Counted from the stretch's first letter, positions 30,235-39,717 are shown. The stretch is DNA of 64,000 nt from Mycobacterium sp. IS-3022 (GCF_001500065.1 NZ_LQIN01000012.1:248001-312000), one strand, 5' to 3'. Program-made: numbers and translations. The notes: generated from the sequence alone by a model not told the origin.

Positions 30235-30259
30235 TCGCGGCTGGTATACGGTTTGCGAC

Positions 30260-30490
30260 GTGAGCACCGCACTGACACATGCGCTATTGATCTTGGTGCC
30301 GCTCGGGCTGACGGCCGTGCTTGCCGCGCTGATCTGGCGCCACAAGGGCCCGCACCCGGCGACCTACAAGATGTCCGAGCCCTGGAAGCACGCCCCGATC
30401 CTGTGGGCGTCCGACGAGCCGGCCGATCACGGGCACGGCCACGACACGCATGCGGCGACGATTGGAGGCGGCGCAAGTGGCAAGTGGTGA
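30260..30490 (+). CDS. small single-pass membrane protein
   Basis: 76 residues starting with GTG. One N-terminal membrane helix ([19 protein letters not shown]), then [16 protein letters not shown] and a His-rich tail ([12 protein letters not shown]) that could bind metal. It overlaps the next gene by 14 bp, so the two are coexpressed. A small conserved hypothetical occurs in the same position in M. tuberculosis. Function unknown. Confidence 0.75.
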   Translation: MSTALTHALLILVPLGLTAVLAALIWRHKGPHPATYKMSEPWKHAPILWASDEPADHGHGHDTHAATIGGGASGKW

Positions 30491-30962
30491 CGTTGCGGTA
30501 ACCGGCCACCGGGCCGCGGTCGAGCGCACAGATCTCCCGCTGGGATGGGTTGTCACCTCCAGCGGCCGAATCTCCGGCGTCACCCAGCCGGGTGCGCTGT
30601 CGGTCGACTACCCGTTCCCGGTCAAAGATCTGGTGGTTCTCGACGACGCGCTCAAGTACGGCTCCCGTGCGGCCAAGGCGCGCTTCGCCGTCTACATCGG
30701 CGACCTCGGAGCCGACACCGCGGCGACCGCCCGCGCGATCCTGGCTCAGGTGCCCACGCCCGACAACGCTGTGCTGCTGGCGGTCTCGCCGGACCAGCAC
30801 GCGATCGAGGTGGTCTATGGCGCGGCCGTCAAGGGTCGCGGCATCGAGGAGTCCGCTCCGTTGGGAGTTTCCGCCGCGGCGGCGTCATTCAAGGACGGCA
30901 ACCTGATGGACGGGTTGATCAGCGCGGTGCGGGTGATGAGCGCCGGGGTCACCCCGGCGTAG
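30477..30962 (+). CDS. conserved hypothetical protein (DUF5130/TPM-like, Rv2468c)
   Basis: 161 residues from GTG 30477, which is preceded by GGAGG at a spacing of 8. Alpha/beta fold with [20 protein letters not shown] and [19 protein letters not shown], resembling TPM-like domains. No membrane segment of its own, but it is cotranscribed with a small membrane protein. Its stop abuts that of the convergent HNH gene. Role unknown. Confidence 0.82.
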   Translation: MASGDVAVTGHRAAVERTDLPLGWVVTSSGRISGVTQPGALSVDYPFPVKDLVVLDDALKYGSRAAKARFAVYIGDLGADTAATARAILAQVPTPDNAVLLAVSPDQHAIEVVYGAAVKGRGIEESAPLGVSAAAASFKDGNLMDGLISAVRVMSAGVTPA

Positions 30963-31352
30963 TCAGGGTGCGCTGACTGTCAACGCGGCGCGAATCTGGA
31001 CGTAGCGCTCGAGGAACCGGCGTTCGTCGAGGCGCTTACGACGCAGCCAGCCGGTCACTTCGTCGTTGCACTTGCTGGTGTTGCAGGAGGCGCAGGCGGG
31101 CACGACGTTGTCGATCGTGTAGCGGCCGCCTCTGCTGATCGCCATGACGCAGTCGCGCTGCAGCGGTCGGTCGGTCACACCGCAATAGGCGCAACCACTC
31201 CACGCGGCTTTGATGGCCTCCCACTGGGCTGCCGTGAGGTCATGGTCGACGGCGTCGAGCCGGCGCTTCCGTTTGCGGGCAGCCCTCGCGCGACGACTTC
31301 TGTTGACCGGCACCTGAAAAGCATGCCCCGCGAGCGACCACCAAATGCACAC
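30963..31352 (-). CDS. HNH-like protein with altered DH motif
   Basis: 129 residues from GTG 31352; a second GTG at 31313 gives 116 residues and neither has a strong ribosome-binding site. A basic N-terminus (RSRRARAARKRKRR) precedes the zinc-type core GCAYCGVTDRPLQRDCVMAI, SRGGRYTIDNVVPACASCNT and SKCNDEV. The four Cys are present, but the general-base His of the usual DHxxP is Cys here (RDCVMAIS). It is either an inactive HNH or a subgroup with a different catalytic arrangement. Confidence 0.75.
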   Translation of the reverse strand: MCIWWSLAGHAFQVPVNRSRRARAARKRKRRLDAVDHDLTAAQWEAIKAAWSGCAYCGVTDRPLQRDCVMAISRGGRYTIDNVVPACASCNTSKCNDEVTGWLRRKRLDERRFLERYVQIRAALTVSAP

Positions 31353-31418
31353 GAAATGCGGCGTGTCGCTGTACAGACTCGGTCGTCCCCAGCTTGCGCG
31401 TGGGCCCTCGCGCGGTAG

Positions 31419-34004
31419 TTAGGACACGTCGAAGGCGCGAGCCCGCAGCGCGCGCTCAACACCGGCGCGGCCCTCGATGACCAGCCGACGCAGCGGGGGC
31501 GGCACGTCGGGATCTGCGAGGAACTTGTCGGCGGCGGCCAAGCCGGCGTCGCTGACATCCCACGACGGATACAACCCGATGACAACGGTCTGGGCGACCT
31601 CACTGGACCGGCGTTGCCACACCCCGGAGATCGCCCCGAAGTACTTCGCGCTGAACGGCTTCAGCATCTCCTGCTGGCCCGGCCGCACGAAGCCGCCGAT
31701 GATCGACCGCGCGGTGATGTTCGGCAGCGTGTCGTCCTCGATCACCTGCTGCCACGCCGCCTCCTTCACCGGTGCCTGAGGCCGGGCCGCCGACGCCGCC
31801 GCGGCGTGCCGCTGACCCGCGGCCGTCGGATCCCGCTTCGCCTCGGCGTCGATGAACGGCGTCTCCGGGCTCTCGGCGTCAACGGCGCCGGCCGCCGCCA
31901 GCGCGGTGACGATGCGCCACCGCAGATCGGTGTCGACGACCAGCCCGGGCAGCCCCTTGACCGCGGGATCCACCTCCAGCAGTTCCGTCAGAACCTCGAT
32001 GTGACGCCCGCTGAGCACCGAACTGCACAACGCGTTGACGTAGGCCAGCTGGTGATCAGAGCCTGATTCGGCCTCGCGCCCCAATTCCAGGAGCCTATCT
32101 GCGAATTCGGGCCAGCCCTGCTCGTGGGCCCACTGCGGATCGGCGTACGCGCTCAGCGCGGTCTGCGCCTGCAGCAGCAACCGTTGCAGCACCCCGACTT
32201 CGGTTTCGGCTTGTACGCCGCCGCACACCAGCGACACGAAGTCGCGGGCCTTCAACTCCGCCTCGCGCGTCATCTCCCAGGCCGCCGACCACGCCAACGT
32301 GCGCGGTAGCGGATCGGCGATGTCGGCGATTCGCGTCAGCACGGTCTGCAGCGAGTCCTGGTCCAGCCGCAGCGAGCAGTACGTCAGATCGTCGTCGTTG
32401 ACCAGGATCAGCTTACCGCGCGGAACGCCGTGCAGCGCAGGAACATCGGTGCTCGAGCCCTCGACATCGAGTTCCTCGCGGTGTACGCGCGTCAGCTTGC
32501 CGGAACCGTCGTCGTCGTATACTCCGACCGCCAACCGGTGCACCCTGGTTTCGCCGGCGCCCGGGGCGGCGCCGCTCTGGGTGATTGCAAACCGGGTGAA
32601 CCGCCCGTCGGCGTCGAGATCGAAGTCGGGTCGCAGCGTGTTCAGTCCGGTCGTCTTGAGCCACTGCCTGCCCCAGCCCGACAGGTCGCGTCCCGAGGCC
32701 TTCTCCAGCGCGCCGAGCAGATCACCGAACGTGGCATTGGCGAAGGCGTGGTCGCGGAAGTAGTCGCGTAGCCCCGACAGGAACTCCTCGAGCCCGACAT
32801 AGGCGACCAGTTGCTTGAGCACCGAAGCGCCCTTGGCGTAGGTGATTCCGTCGAAGTTCACCTCGACGGCCGCCAGGTCCGGGATGTCGGCGGCCACCGG
32901 ATGCGTCGAGGGTAGTTGGTCCTGCCGATACGCCCACGACTTCTCCACGTTGGCGAACGTCGTCCACGCTTGGGTGTACTCGGTGGCCTCGGCCTGGCAC
33001 AGCACCGAGGCGAACGTCGCGAAAGACTCGTTGAGCCACAGGTCATCCCACCACTGCATGGTGACCAGGTCGCCGAACCACATGTGCGCCATCTCGTGCA
33101 GCACGGTCTCGGCGCGGCGCTCGTAGGAGGCGCGCGTGACCTTGCTGCGAAAGACGTAGTCCTCGAGGAACGTCACCGCGCCGGCGTTCTCCATCGCCCC
33201 TGCGTTGAACTCCGGAACGAACAACTGGTCGTACTTGCCGAACGCGTAGGGAACGCCGAAGTTGTTGTGGTAGAAGCCGAATCCCTGCTTGGTCTCGGTG
33301 AACAGCCGGTCGGCGTCCATGTGCTCGGCCAGCGACCTACGGCAGAACAGCCCCAACGGGATGTCGCCGTGCTCGTCGCTGTAGACGTCGCCCCAGCGCG
33401 CGTATGGGCCCGCGATCAGCGCCACCAGGTAGGTGCTCATCCTCGGGGTGGCGGCGAACGTGTGCCGGCGGGCCGGCCCGTCGTCGGTGACGTCGATCGT
33501 GGCGCCGTTGGACACCACCTCCCAATGCGACGGCGCGATCACCGTGACGTCGAAGGCCGCCTTGAGGTCGGGTTGGTCAAAGCACGCGAACATCCGCTTG
33601 GCGTCGGCGGTTTCGAACTGCGAGTACAGGTACACCTCGCCGTCGACCGGGTCGACGAACCGGTGCAGGCCCTCACCGGTGTTGGAGTAGCGGCAGTCGG
33701 CCTCGACGACCACGACGTTGTGCCCGGCCAGCCCGGTCAGCGGGATGCCGGCGGATTCGTCATAGCCCGACACGTCGATGTCGCGCCCGTTGAGGGTGGC
33801 GCTGTGAATGGTGTCGGCCGCGATGTCGATATAGGTGTCGGCGCCGGCGAGCGCGTCGAACTCGACGGTCGTCGTCGACCGGAACGTGCGCTCGCCGGGC
33901 TTGCCGCCGCCGTCGGTGACGTCGAGAACGATGCGGTAACTGTCGACGGTGACGAGGGCGGCGCGTTCTACGGCTTGGTCGCGGGTCAGGTTCGGAAGTG
34001 CCAC
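31419..34004 (-). CDS. pepN: aminopeptidase N (M1 family)
   Basis: 861 residues, equal to the M. tuberculosis PepN (Rv2467). Zinc motif HEMAHMWFGD with the third ligand Glu in WLNESFATF, exopeptidase motif NAGAMENAGAV, and a long C-terminal helical ERAP1-like domain. Removes N-terminal residues from peptides in the cytosol. No signal peptide. Downstream minus-strand neighbour is an HNH gene; upstream is a secreted DUF732 protein across a short gap. Confidence 0.96.
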   Translation of the reverse strand: MALPNLTRDQAVERAALVTVDSYRIVLDVTDGGGKPGERTFRSTTTVEFDALAGADTYIDIAADTIHSATLNGRDIDVSGYDESAGIPLTGLAGHNVVVVEADCRYSNTGEGLHRFVDPVDGEVYLYSQFETADAKRMFACFDQPDLKAAFDVTVIAPSHWEVVSNGATIDVTDDGPARRHTFAATPRMSTYLVALIAGPYARWGDVYSDEHGDIPLGLFCRRSLAEHMDADRLFTETKQGFGFYHNNFGVPYAFGKYDQLFVPEFNAGAMENAGAVTFLEDYVFRSKVTRASYERRAETVLHEMAHMWFGDLVTMQWWDDLWLNESFATFASVLCQAEATEYTQAWTTFANVEKSWAYRQDQLPSTHPVAADIPDLAAVEVNFDGITYAKGASVLKQLVAYVGLEEFLSGLRDYFRDHAFANATFGDLLGALEKASGRDLSGWGRQWLKTTGLNTLRPDFDLDADGRFTRFAITQSGAAPGAGETRVHRLAVGVYDDDGSGKLTRVHREELDVEGSSTDVPALHGVPRGKLILVNDDDLTYCSLRLDQDSLQTVLTRIADIADPLPRTLAWSAAWEMTREAELKARDFVSLVCGGVQAETEVGVLQRLLLQAQTALSAYADPQWAHEQGWPEFADRLLELGREAESGSDHQLAYVNALCSSVLSGRHIEVLTELLEVDPAVKGLPGLVVDTDLRWRIVTALAAAGAVDAESPETPFIDAEAKRDPTAAGQRHAAAASAARPQAPVKEAAWQQVIEDDTLPNITARSIIGGFVRPGQQEMLKPFSAKYFGAISGVWQRRSSEVAQTVVIGLYPSWDVSDAGLAAADKFLADPDVPPPLRRLVIEGRAGVERALRARAFDVS

Positions 34005-34029
34005 GCGACCAACTTATCGCCCGCCCGGG

Positions 34030-34413
34030 TTAGAAGTCCGGTATGGCCCGCGCAGCGGGGAGCCAGTCCAGAACCGTCCCGTTGCCGATCGACGAGATCG
34101 CCTGCGGGCAGTACATCGAGATCGCGATGCCGGTGAAGAAGGCGGCTATCTCGGGCGGGACGCCGTTGTCGGCCACCTGCGAGTACACCCGCGCGACGTT
34201 CTTGCCGGGTTCGACGAGCATCGGGCACACGGACCTGCCGAGCGCCACGGTGTCCGTCGGGTTGTCGAAGGCGAGCCCCGCGTCGCTCAGCGCGGCGAGG
34301 AAGGAGTCGTCGATCGGTTCGGCCTGGGCCGGTGCGGCGACTGTCGTTGCGACCGCCGCCAGACCGACCACAAACGTCAGAGCGCGTGTGTGAAGATCAA
34401 AGTGTTTGTTCAC
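34030..34413 (-). CDS. secreted DUF732 protein
   Basis: 127 residues. Signal peptide: HTRALTFVVGLAAVATTVAA with a likely cut after APAQA. The mature part matches the DUF732 family: FLAALSDAGLAFDNPTDTVA, a conserved Cys pair (SVCPMLVEPG; SMYCPQAI), and AAFFTGIAI. The family is small, exported and mycobacterium-enriched, with no known activity. Short gap to pepN on the same strand. Confidence 0.85.
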   Translation of the reverse strand: MNKHFDLHTRALTFVVGLAAVATTVAAPAQAEPIDDSFLAALSDAGLAFDNPTDTVALGRSVCPMLVEPGKNVARVYSQVADNGVPPEIAAFFTGIAISMYCPQAISSIGNGTVLDWLPAARAIPDF

Positions 34414-34695
34414 TTCGGTAACGATTCTTCACATTGGTCACAGGGGCAACACGGTTCGGTCACCGTTCGCACACTTAAGCGTTTCTTATTCGCGTCCGCC
34501 GCCGGACATCGGCTAACGGGCTCATTCCTTGGGGATCGGATCGCCGGTGCCGACTGTGAGGAGGTTCGGAGCGGACGGCCGGCAGCCGCCCATCGCGGCA
34601 GCGTCGTTACGGTCGGCCCCGCAGGTGGGAACATCGACCGGGTGGCCGCAGTTGTCACAACTGACGTCTGAACCCCTGCGCTCGAGAGGACTCCC
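34414..34695. other. intergenic region with divergent promoters
   Basis: 282 bp between the start of the DUF732 gene and the start of the DsbA-like gene. The left part is comparatively AT-rich (cttaagcgtttcttattcg region) and probably holds the DUF732 promoter. The right part contains the SigH-type promoter at 34627-34654. No coding signal seen. Confidence 0.6.
34627..34654 (+). promoter_or_regulatory. candidate SigH promoter
   Basis: GGGAACA (34627-34633), 17 bp, then GTTG (34651-34654). This fits the SigH pattern GGGAAYA-N16-cGTT except that the base before GTT is A. It is 42 bp upstream of the DsbA-like gene, whose M. tuberculosis orthologue Rv2466c is a known SigH target. Confidence 0.65.
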
Positions 34696-35316
34696 ATGCC
34701 CGAGAAGTCAGTCGCCGATTTCTGGTTCGACCCGCTGTGCCCGTGGTGCTGGGTCACGTCGCGCTGGATTCTCGAGGTGGAGAAGGTTCGCGACATCGAG
34801 GTCAACTTCCGGGTGATGAGCCTCGCGGTGCTCAACGAGGGTCGTGAGCTTCCCGAGCAGTACCAGGAGGCGATGAAGAAGGCGTGGGGCCCGGTGCGCG
34901 TGGCCATCGCGGCCGAACGGGCCAAGGGCCGCGAGATCCTCGGACCGCTGTACACCGCGATGGGTACCCGCATCCATAACCGGGGATATGGAGAGTCCGA
35001 CCCCGATTTCAGTCGAGTCATCGAGGAGTCGCTGGCCGAGGTGGGATTGCCCGCCGAGTTGGCCGATGCCGCCACCACCGACCAGTACGACGAGGCACTG
35101 CGCAAGAGCCACCACGAGGGCATGGACGCCGTCGGCGACGATGTGGGGACGCCGACGATCCACGTCAACGGCGTGGCGTTCTTCGGACCGGTGCTGTCGA
35201 AGATCCCGCGCGGCGAGGAGGCCGGCAAGCTGTGGGACGCGTCGGTGACGTTCGCGTCGTACCCGCACTTCTGGGAACTCAAGCGCACCCGCAGCGAGCC
35301 GCCGCAGTTCGACTGA
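34696..35316 (+). CDS. mycothiol-dependent DsbA-like reductase (Rv2466c-like)
   Basis: 206 residues, thioredoxin fold of the DsbA/FrnE group. Active site CPWC in [14 protein letters not shown] (Cys15 and Cys18). The cis-Pro loop is [17 protein letters not shown]. The M. tuberculosis orthologue is a mycothiol-dependent oxidoreductase that activates nitrofuran/thienopyrimidine prodrugs. Cytosolic, no signal peptide. The SigH-type promoter upstream fits induction by thiol oxidation. rpiB follows after about 36 bp. Confidence 0.93.
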   Translation: MPEKSVADFWFDPLCPWCWVTSRWILEVEKVRDIEVNFRVMSLAVLNEGRELPEQYQEAMKKAWGPVRVAIAAERAKGREILGPLYTAMGTRIHNRGYGESDPDFSRVIEESLAEVGLPAELADAATTDQYDEALRKSHHEGMDAVGDDVGTPTIHVNGVAFFGPVLSKIPRGEEAGKLWDASVTFASYPHFWELKRTRSEPPQFD

Positions 35317-35352
35317 TCGCACGCGGCGGCACCGCGGATCGCGTCTGCCACA

Positions 35353-35835
35353 ATGGCCGCCATGCGCGTCTACCTGGGAGCCGACCACGCCGGCTTCGAC
35401 CTCAAGCAGGCCATCATCGAGCACCTGCGCGGCACCGGGCATGAACCTGTGGACTGCGGAGCGTTCGTCAATGACCCAGACGATGACTATCCGGCGTTCT
35501 GCATCGCCGCCGCCGAGAAGACGGTGGCCGACTCCGGCAGCCTCGGCATAGTGATCGGCGGTTCTGGCAACGGCGAGCAGATCGCGGCCAACAAGGTTCT
35601 CGGTGCCCGGTGTGCGTTGGCGTGGAGCGTCGAGACCGCGCAACTGGCGCGCGAACACAACAACGCCCAGCTGATCGGCATCGGCGGGCGGATGCACACC
35701 GTGGAGGAGGCGTTGGCCATCGTCGACGCCTTCCTGAGCACGCCGTGGTCGGAAGCCGAACGGCACCAACGCCGCATCGACATCCTCGCCGAGTACGAGC
35801 GCACCCGCGTAGCGCCTCCCGTGCCCGGCGCTTAG
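35353..35835 (+). CDS. rpiB: ribose-5-phosphate isomerase B
   Basis: 160 residues from ATG 35353; a second ATG three codons on (35362) is also possible. RpiB/LacAB fold: MRVYLGADHAGFDLKQAI, DCGAFVNDPDDDYPAF, GGSGNGEQIAANKV and ARCALAWS. The loop DCGAFV and following acidic segment correspond to the mycobacterial type. Interconverts ribose-5-P and ribulose-5-P. 2 bp separate it from nei2. Confidence 0.94.
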   Translation: MAAMRVYLGADHAGFDLKQAIIEHLRGTGHEPVDCGAFVNDPDDDYPAFCIAAAEKTVADSGSLGIVIGGSGNGEQIAANKVLGARCALAWSVETAQLAREHNNAQLIGIGGRMHTVEEALAIVDAFLSTPWSEAERHQRRIDILAEYERTRVAPPVPGA

Positions 35836-35837
35836 GG

Positions 35838-36632
35838 ATGCCCGAGGGCCACACGCTGCACCGGCTGGCCCGGTTGCACCAGCGCCGCTTCGGTCGCGCG
35901 CCGGTGATGGTGTCCAGTCCGCAGGGCAGGTTCGTCGACGGCGCCGCGGCGGTCAACGGGCGAGTGCTCAAGAAGGCCACCGCGTGGGGTAAGCACCTGT
36001 TCCACCACTACGAAGGCGGCCGGGTCGTGCATGTCCACCTCGGTCTGTACGGTACGCTCACCGAAGTGCCTCTCCCGATGCCGCTGCCGGTTGGCCAGGT
36101 GCGGATGCGGATGATCGGCGCGGAATACGGTACGGATCTGCGCGGGCCGACGGTGTGCGAGGTGCTGGCCGAACCGGAGATCGCCGACGTGATCGCTCGG
36201 CTCGGCCCCGATCCGCTGCGTCGCGATGCCGACCCGTCACTGGCGTGGGCGCGAATTCGTAAGTCCCGCAGGCCGATCGGGGCGCTTCTGATGGACCAGT
36301 CGGTGATCGCGGGAGTGGGCAACGTGTACCGCAATGAGCTGCTCTACCGGCACGGCATCGACCCGCACCGGCCAGGTACGAGCATAGAGGAGGAAGAGTT
36401 CGACGCACTGTGGACCGACCTCGTCGAGTTGATGCGAATTGGCCTGCGGCGCGGCAAGATTCATACGATCCGCCGGGAGGATGACCACGGGCTGCCGGCG
36501 TACGCTCCGGGCCGGGCCCGCACCTATGTGTACCGGCGCGCCGGGGAGCCGTGCCGGGTCTGCGGAACCGCGATCCGCACCGAGGTGATGGAGGGCCGCA
36601 ACCTGTTCTGGTGCCCGACCGACCAAAGTTAG
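35838..36632 (+). CDS. nei2: Fpg/Nei-family DNA glycosylase Nei2
   Basis: 264 residues. Starts PEGHTLHRLAR after Met, giving Pro1 and Glu2 of the catalytic N-terminus; the Nei subgroup has H rather than L at this point. The helix-two-turn-helix part is IGALLMDQSVIAGVGNVYRNE. The zinc finger reads CRVCG ... FWCPTDQ, so the fourth Cys expected in CPxCQ is Asp. Excises oxidised bases. Follows rpiB directly, as in M. tuberculosis (Rv2465c-Rv2464c). Confidence 0.93.
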   Translation: MPEGHTLHRLARLHQRRFGRAPVMVSSPQGRFVDGAAAVNGRVLKKATAWGKHLFHHYEGGRVVHVHLGLYGTLTEVPLPMPLPVGQVRMRMIGAEYGTDLRGPTVCEVLAEPEIADVIARLGPDPLRRDADPSLAWARIRKSRRPIGALLMDQSVIAGVGNVYRNELLYRHGIDPHRPGTSIEEEEFDALWTDLVELMRIGLRRGKIHTIRREDDHGLPAYAPGRARTYVYRRAGEPCRVCGTAIRTEVMEGRNLFWCPTDQS

Positions 36633-36640
36633 GCGCTACC

Positions 36641-37405
36641 TCAGAAGCCGCCGAAATCGCCGAAGCCGCCGCCGCCGCAGTCGCCGCCGCCGTCACCACC
36701 GCCGCCCCAGTCACCGCCGTGATCACCGCCGGGGTCCTGCCCCTGATCGAACCCCTGGTCGTAGCCCTGGGCGAAACCTTGCTCGTAGCCGGTTCCGTGC
36801 ATGCCCGAGAACAACGCGTCGAACAGCAGCACCGAGCCGAGACCCCAGGCGCCGGCCACGAGCGCGGGCTTCCACCACGGCTCGGAGTACCAACCCGCCG
36901 GGACGGGACGACCGGCGACGCGGCCGCCGGGGTAGTAGTTGGGCGTGCGTTCGGACGGTGAGGGGGATGCCTCGATCTCGCGCCCTTCGAAGTCGACTTT
37001 GCGATCCTCGGTCACCGCGCCCGCGGCCCGCTGACCGGCCAGCGTCTCCAGCTCCGGTCCCGGATCCATGCCCATCGCGATGCGTGCGGCGCGCACGTAG
37101 TAGAGGCCCTCGAGCGCGCTCTCCTTGGCGAGCAACGCCTGTTTCGCGGTGTTGGCCTGCTCGATCTGCGAGCCGGCGGCGGTGTAACGCTCGGACGCGT
37201 CGGCCAAGGCCTGTTTCGATGCGTCGTCGGTGCCGGTCAGGTTGATGACTTGGCCGCCGAGGCGTTCGATCACGCGACGGGCGTCGGCCTTGGCGTCATC
37301 CAGGGACGCGGCCTTGCGCCGATCCGAAGCCTTCATCGCCGCGTACACAACCACGCCCAGAGCGACGATGACCAGGACAACGAGCACGAGCAGAACGCCG
37401 TTCAT
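36641..37405 (-). CDS. membrane-anchored DUF1542-like protein with Gly-rich tail
   Basis: 254 residues from ATG 37405; a longer frame to 37591 lacks support. One N-terminal membrane helix (GVLLVLVVLVIVALGVVVYA). Then a helical, Ala-rich segment (residues 35-130) resembling DUF1542/coiled-coil repeats, a second short hydrophobic stretch (KPALVAGAWGLGSVLLFDAL), and a tail of repeated GY/FxQG units and Gly/Asp runs. Function unknown; topology suggests an envelope or stalk-like protein. It is convergent with nei2, 8 bp apart. Confidence 0.75.
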   Translation of the reverse strand: MNGVLLVLVVLVIVALGVVVYAAMKASDRRKAASLDDAKADARRVIERLGGQVINLTGTDDASKQALADASERYTAAGSQIEQANTAKQALLAKESALEGLYYVRAARIAMGMDPGPELETLAGQRAAGAVTEDRKVDFEGREIEASPSPSERTPNYYPGGRVAGRPVPAGWYSEPWWKPALVAGAWGLGSVLLFDALFSGMHGTGYEQGFAQGYDQGFDQGQDPGGDHGGDWGGGGDGGGDCGGGGFGDFGGF

Positions 37406-37608
37406 GACGCCAAGCGTACCGAGCACACCGGCCGAAAAACGGGTGCCGACCTCGACCGGAATTACGCCCAGAGCGGAGTCCACGGGGACACGCATGGTCT
37501 GCGAGACCGACGTGAGCGTGATCGCGGCGAGAATCGAAATCGCGTCGCTCGTTTGGAAACCGTTTCCGCGGTTACTGTCGAGTAGGGCCATCTGTGAGGA
37601 GGTCTGCG

Positions 37609-39501
37609 ATGACCGTTGCAGAAGAAGTCAGCGAGCGACAGGCCAGGGAGTTCGCCGAGCAGGCGCGCGAGGCGCAGTGGCGCCAGCCCAGTTTCGGTAA
37701 GGAACTGTTCCTCGGCAGACTGCGGTTGGATCTGGTCCATCCGCATCCCAGCGGCTCGGCGGAATCCACGGAAAAAGGGGAGGCCTTCCTCGCCAAGCTG
37801 CGGGAGTTCTGCGAGTCGCAGATCGACGCCGCGGTGATCGAGCGCGACGCGCAGATCCCGGACAAAGTGGTCGCCGGCCTCAAGGAGCTCGGGGCGTTCG
37901 GCATGAAGATCGGCACCGAATACGGCGGCCTCGGTCTGTCCCAGGTGTACTACAACAAGGCCCTCATGCTGGTGGGTTCTGTGCACCCGTCGCTGGCCGC
38001 GTTGCTCTCGGCGCACCAGTCGATCGGAGTGCCGCAGCCGATCTCGATGTTCGGGACCGACGAGCAGAAGCGAACCTGGCTGCCCCGGTGCGCGCAGGAG
38101 ATCAGCGCATTTCTGCTCACCGAACCGGACGTCGGCAGCGATCCGGCCCGGCTTCATGCCACCGCTACTCCGGACGGTGACGACTATGTCCTGAACGGGA
38201 CCAAGCTGTGGACCACCAACGGCGTGATCGCCGACCTGCTCGTCGTGATGGCTCAAGTACCCAAGAGTGAGGGACACCGCGGTGGGATCACCGCGTTCGT
38301 CATGGAGGCGGACACACCGGGCATCGTCGTGGAGAACCGCAACGCTTTCATGGGGTTGCGCGGTATCGAGAACGGCCTCACCCGGCTGACCGACGTGCGG
38401 ATACCGGCGGCGAACCGGATCGGCCGCGAAGGTGACGGGCTGAAGATCGCGCTATCGACGCTCAACGTGGGACGGCTCTCATTGCCGGCCATCTGCGCCG
38501 GCTCGGCGAAGTGGTGCCTGAAGATCGCGAGGCAGTGGTCCCGCGAGCGGGTGCAGTGGGGCCGGCCGGTCGGTGAGCACGAAGCGGTGGCCGGCAAGGT
38601 CGCGTTCATCGCGGCCAGCGCCTACGGCCTGGAAGCTGTGGTCGAACTGGCTAGTGAATTGGCCGATGCCAAGCAGAACGACATTCGGATCGAGGCGGCG
38701 CTGGCCAAGCTCTACGGCTCAGAGATGGCTTGGCTGATCGCCGACGAACTGGTGCAGATTCGCGGCGGGCGCGGCTTCGAGACGGCCGATTCGTTGGCCG
38801 CCCGTGGCGAGCGCGGAGTGCCCGCCGAGCAGATGCTGCGGGACATGCGCATCAACCGGATCTTCGAAGGTTCCACCGAGATCATGCACCTGCTGATCGC
38901 CCGCGAGGCGGTGGATGCGCACTTGTCGGTGGCCGGCGACGTCATCGACCCCGAGGCCGATCTGTCGCGCAAAGCGAAAGCGGCGGCCAATGCCGGCAAG
39001 TTCTACGCCCGGTGGTTGCCCACCTTGGTCACCGGCAAGGGCCAGCTGCCCGCGTCGTTCCGGGAATTCGGGCCGCTGGCCACCCATCTGCGCTATGTCG
39101 AGCGGGCCAGCCGCCGACTGGCGCGCAGCACCTTCTACGCGATGTCGCGGTGGCAGGGCAAGCTGGAGCAAAAGCAGCGGTTCCTGGGACGGATCGTGGA
39201 TATCGGCGCGGAGCTGTTCGCGATGACCGCCGTTTGTGTGCGGGCACAACGTGACCGGGAGGACGACAGCGCCGTCGAACTCGCCGCGGCGTTCTGCGAG
39301 CAGGCCCGAATCCGGACGGAGCAACTGTTCGACCAGCTGTGGCGCAACTGCGACGACTCCGACCGGGCACTTGCTCGCGGCGTGCTCGACGACCGCTTCA
39401 CATGGCTCGAAGAAGGGATTCTGGACCCGTCGATCGACGGGCCGTGGATCGCTCAGGAAGGCGGCGACGAGAAGCCCGACGTCCACCGCGTCATACGGTG
39501 A
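37609..39501 (+). CDS. VLCAD-like acyl-CoA dehydrogenase
   Basis: 630 residues from ATG with AGGAGG 6 bp upstream. Longer than the usual 380-400: the standard dehydrogenase fold fills residues 60-450, and a C-terminal helical extension follows as in VLCAD/ACAD9-type enzymes. Motifs: LTEPDVGSDPARLH, TKLWTTNGVIADLLVV, RQWSRERVQWGRPVGEHEAV, and QIRGGRGFETADSL with the RINRIFEGSTEI stretch. Oxidises medium to long acyl-CoA. Single gene, with the divergent DUF1542 gene upstream. Confidence 0.9.
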   Translation: MTVAEEVSERQAREFAEQAREAQWRQPSFGKELFLGRLRLDLVHPHPSGSAESTEKGEAFLAKLREFCESQIDAAVIERDAQIPDKVVAGLKELGAFGMKIGTEYGGLGLSQVYYNKALMLVGSVHPSLAALLSAHQSIGVPQPISMFGTDEQKRTWLPRCAQEISAFLLTEPDVGSDPARLHATATPDGDDYVLNGTKLWTTNGVIADLLVVMAQVPKSEGHRGGITAFVMEADTPGIVVENRNAFMGLRGIENGLTRLTDVRIPAANRIGREGDGLKIALSTLNVGRLSLPAICAGSAKWCLKIARQWSRERVQWGRPVGEHEAVAGKVAFIAASAYGLEAVVELASELADAKQNDIRIEAALAKLYGSEMAWLIADELVQIRGGRGFETADSLAARGERGVPAEQMLRDMRINRIFEGSTEIMHLLIAREAVDAHLSVAGDVIDPEADLSRKAKAAANAGKFYARWLPTLVTGKGQLPASFREFGPLATHLRYVERASRRLARSTFYAMSRWQGKLEQKQRFLGRIVDIGAELFAMTAVCVRAQRDREDDSAVELAAAFCEQARIRTEQLFDQLWRNCDDSDRALARGVLDDRFTWLEEGILDPSIDGPWIAQEGGDEKPDVHRVIR

Positions 39502-39525
39502 TCACGCCGAGGACTCCCAGCTTGG

Positions 39526-39596
39526 AGCGGGCGACGGGAATCGAACCCGCGTAGCTAGTTTGGAAGACTAGGGCTCTACCATTGAGCTACGCCCGC
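39526..39596 (-). tRNA. tRNA-Gly (anticodon TCC)
   Basis: 71-nt minus-strand cloverleaf. Acceptor GCGGGCG/CGCCCGC with T discriminator; D-arm GCTC-AATGGTA-GAGC; anticodon stem CTAGT/ACTAG with loop CTTCCAA (anticodon TCC); T-arm GCGGG-TTCGATT-CCCGT. CCA not encoded. Confidence 0.96.
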
Positions 39597-39717
39597 GTGT
39601 ACAGCAAGAGCAGATCGTACCGGCGGCACCCGAATCAAATCCAATTGAAGGCTTCGCGTGTCCAGCCCGTAGTATCTCGCGTGGTCGTTTCGTGTTTTGC
39701 GGGCAACCACACGGGCA

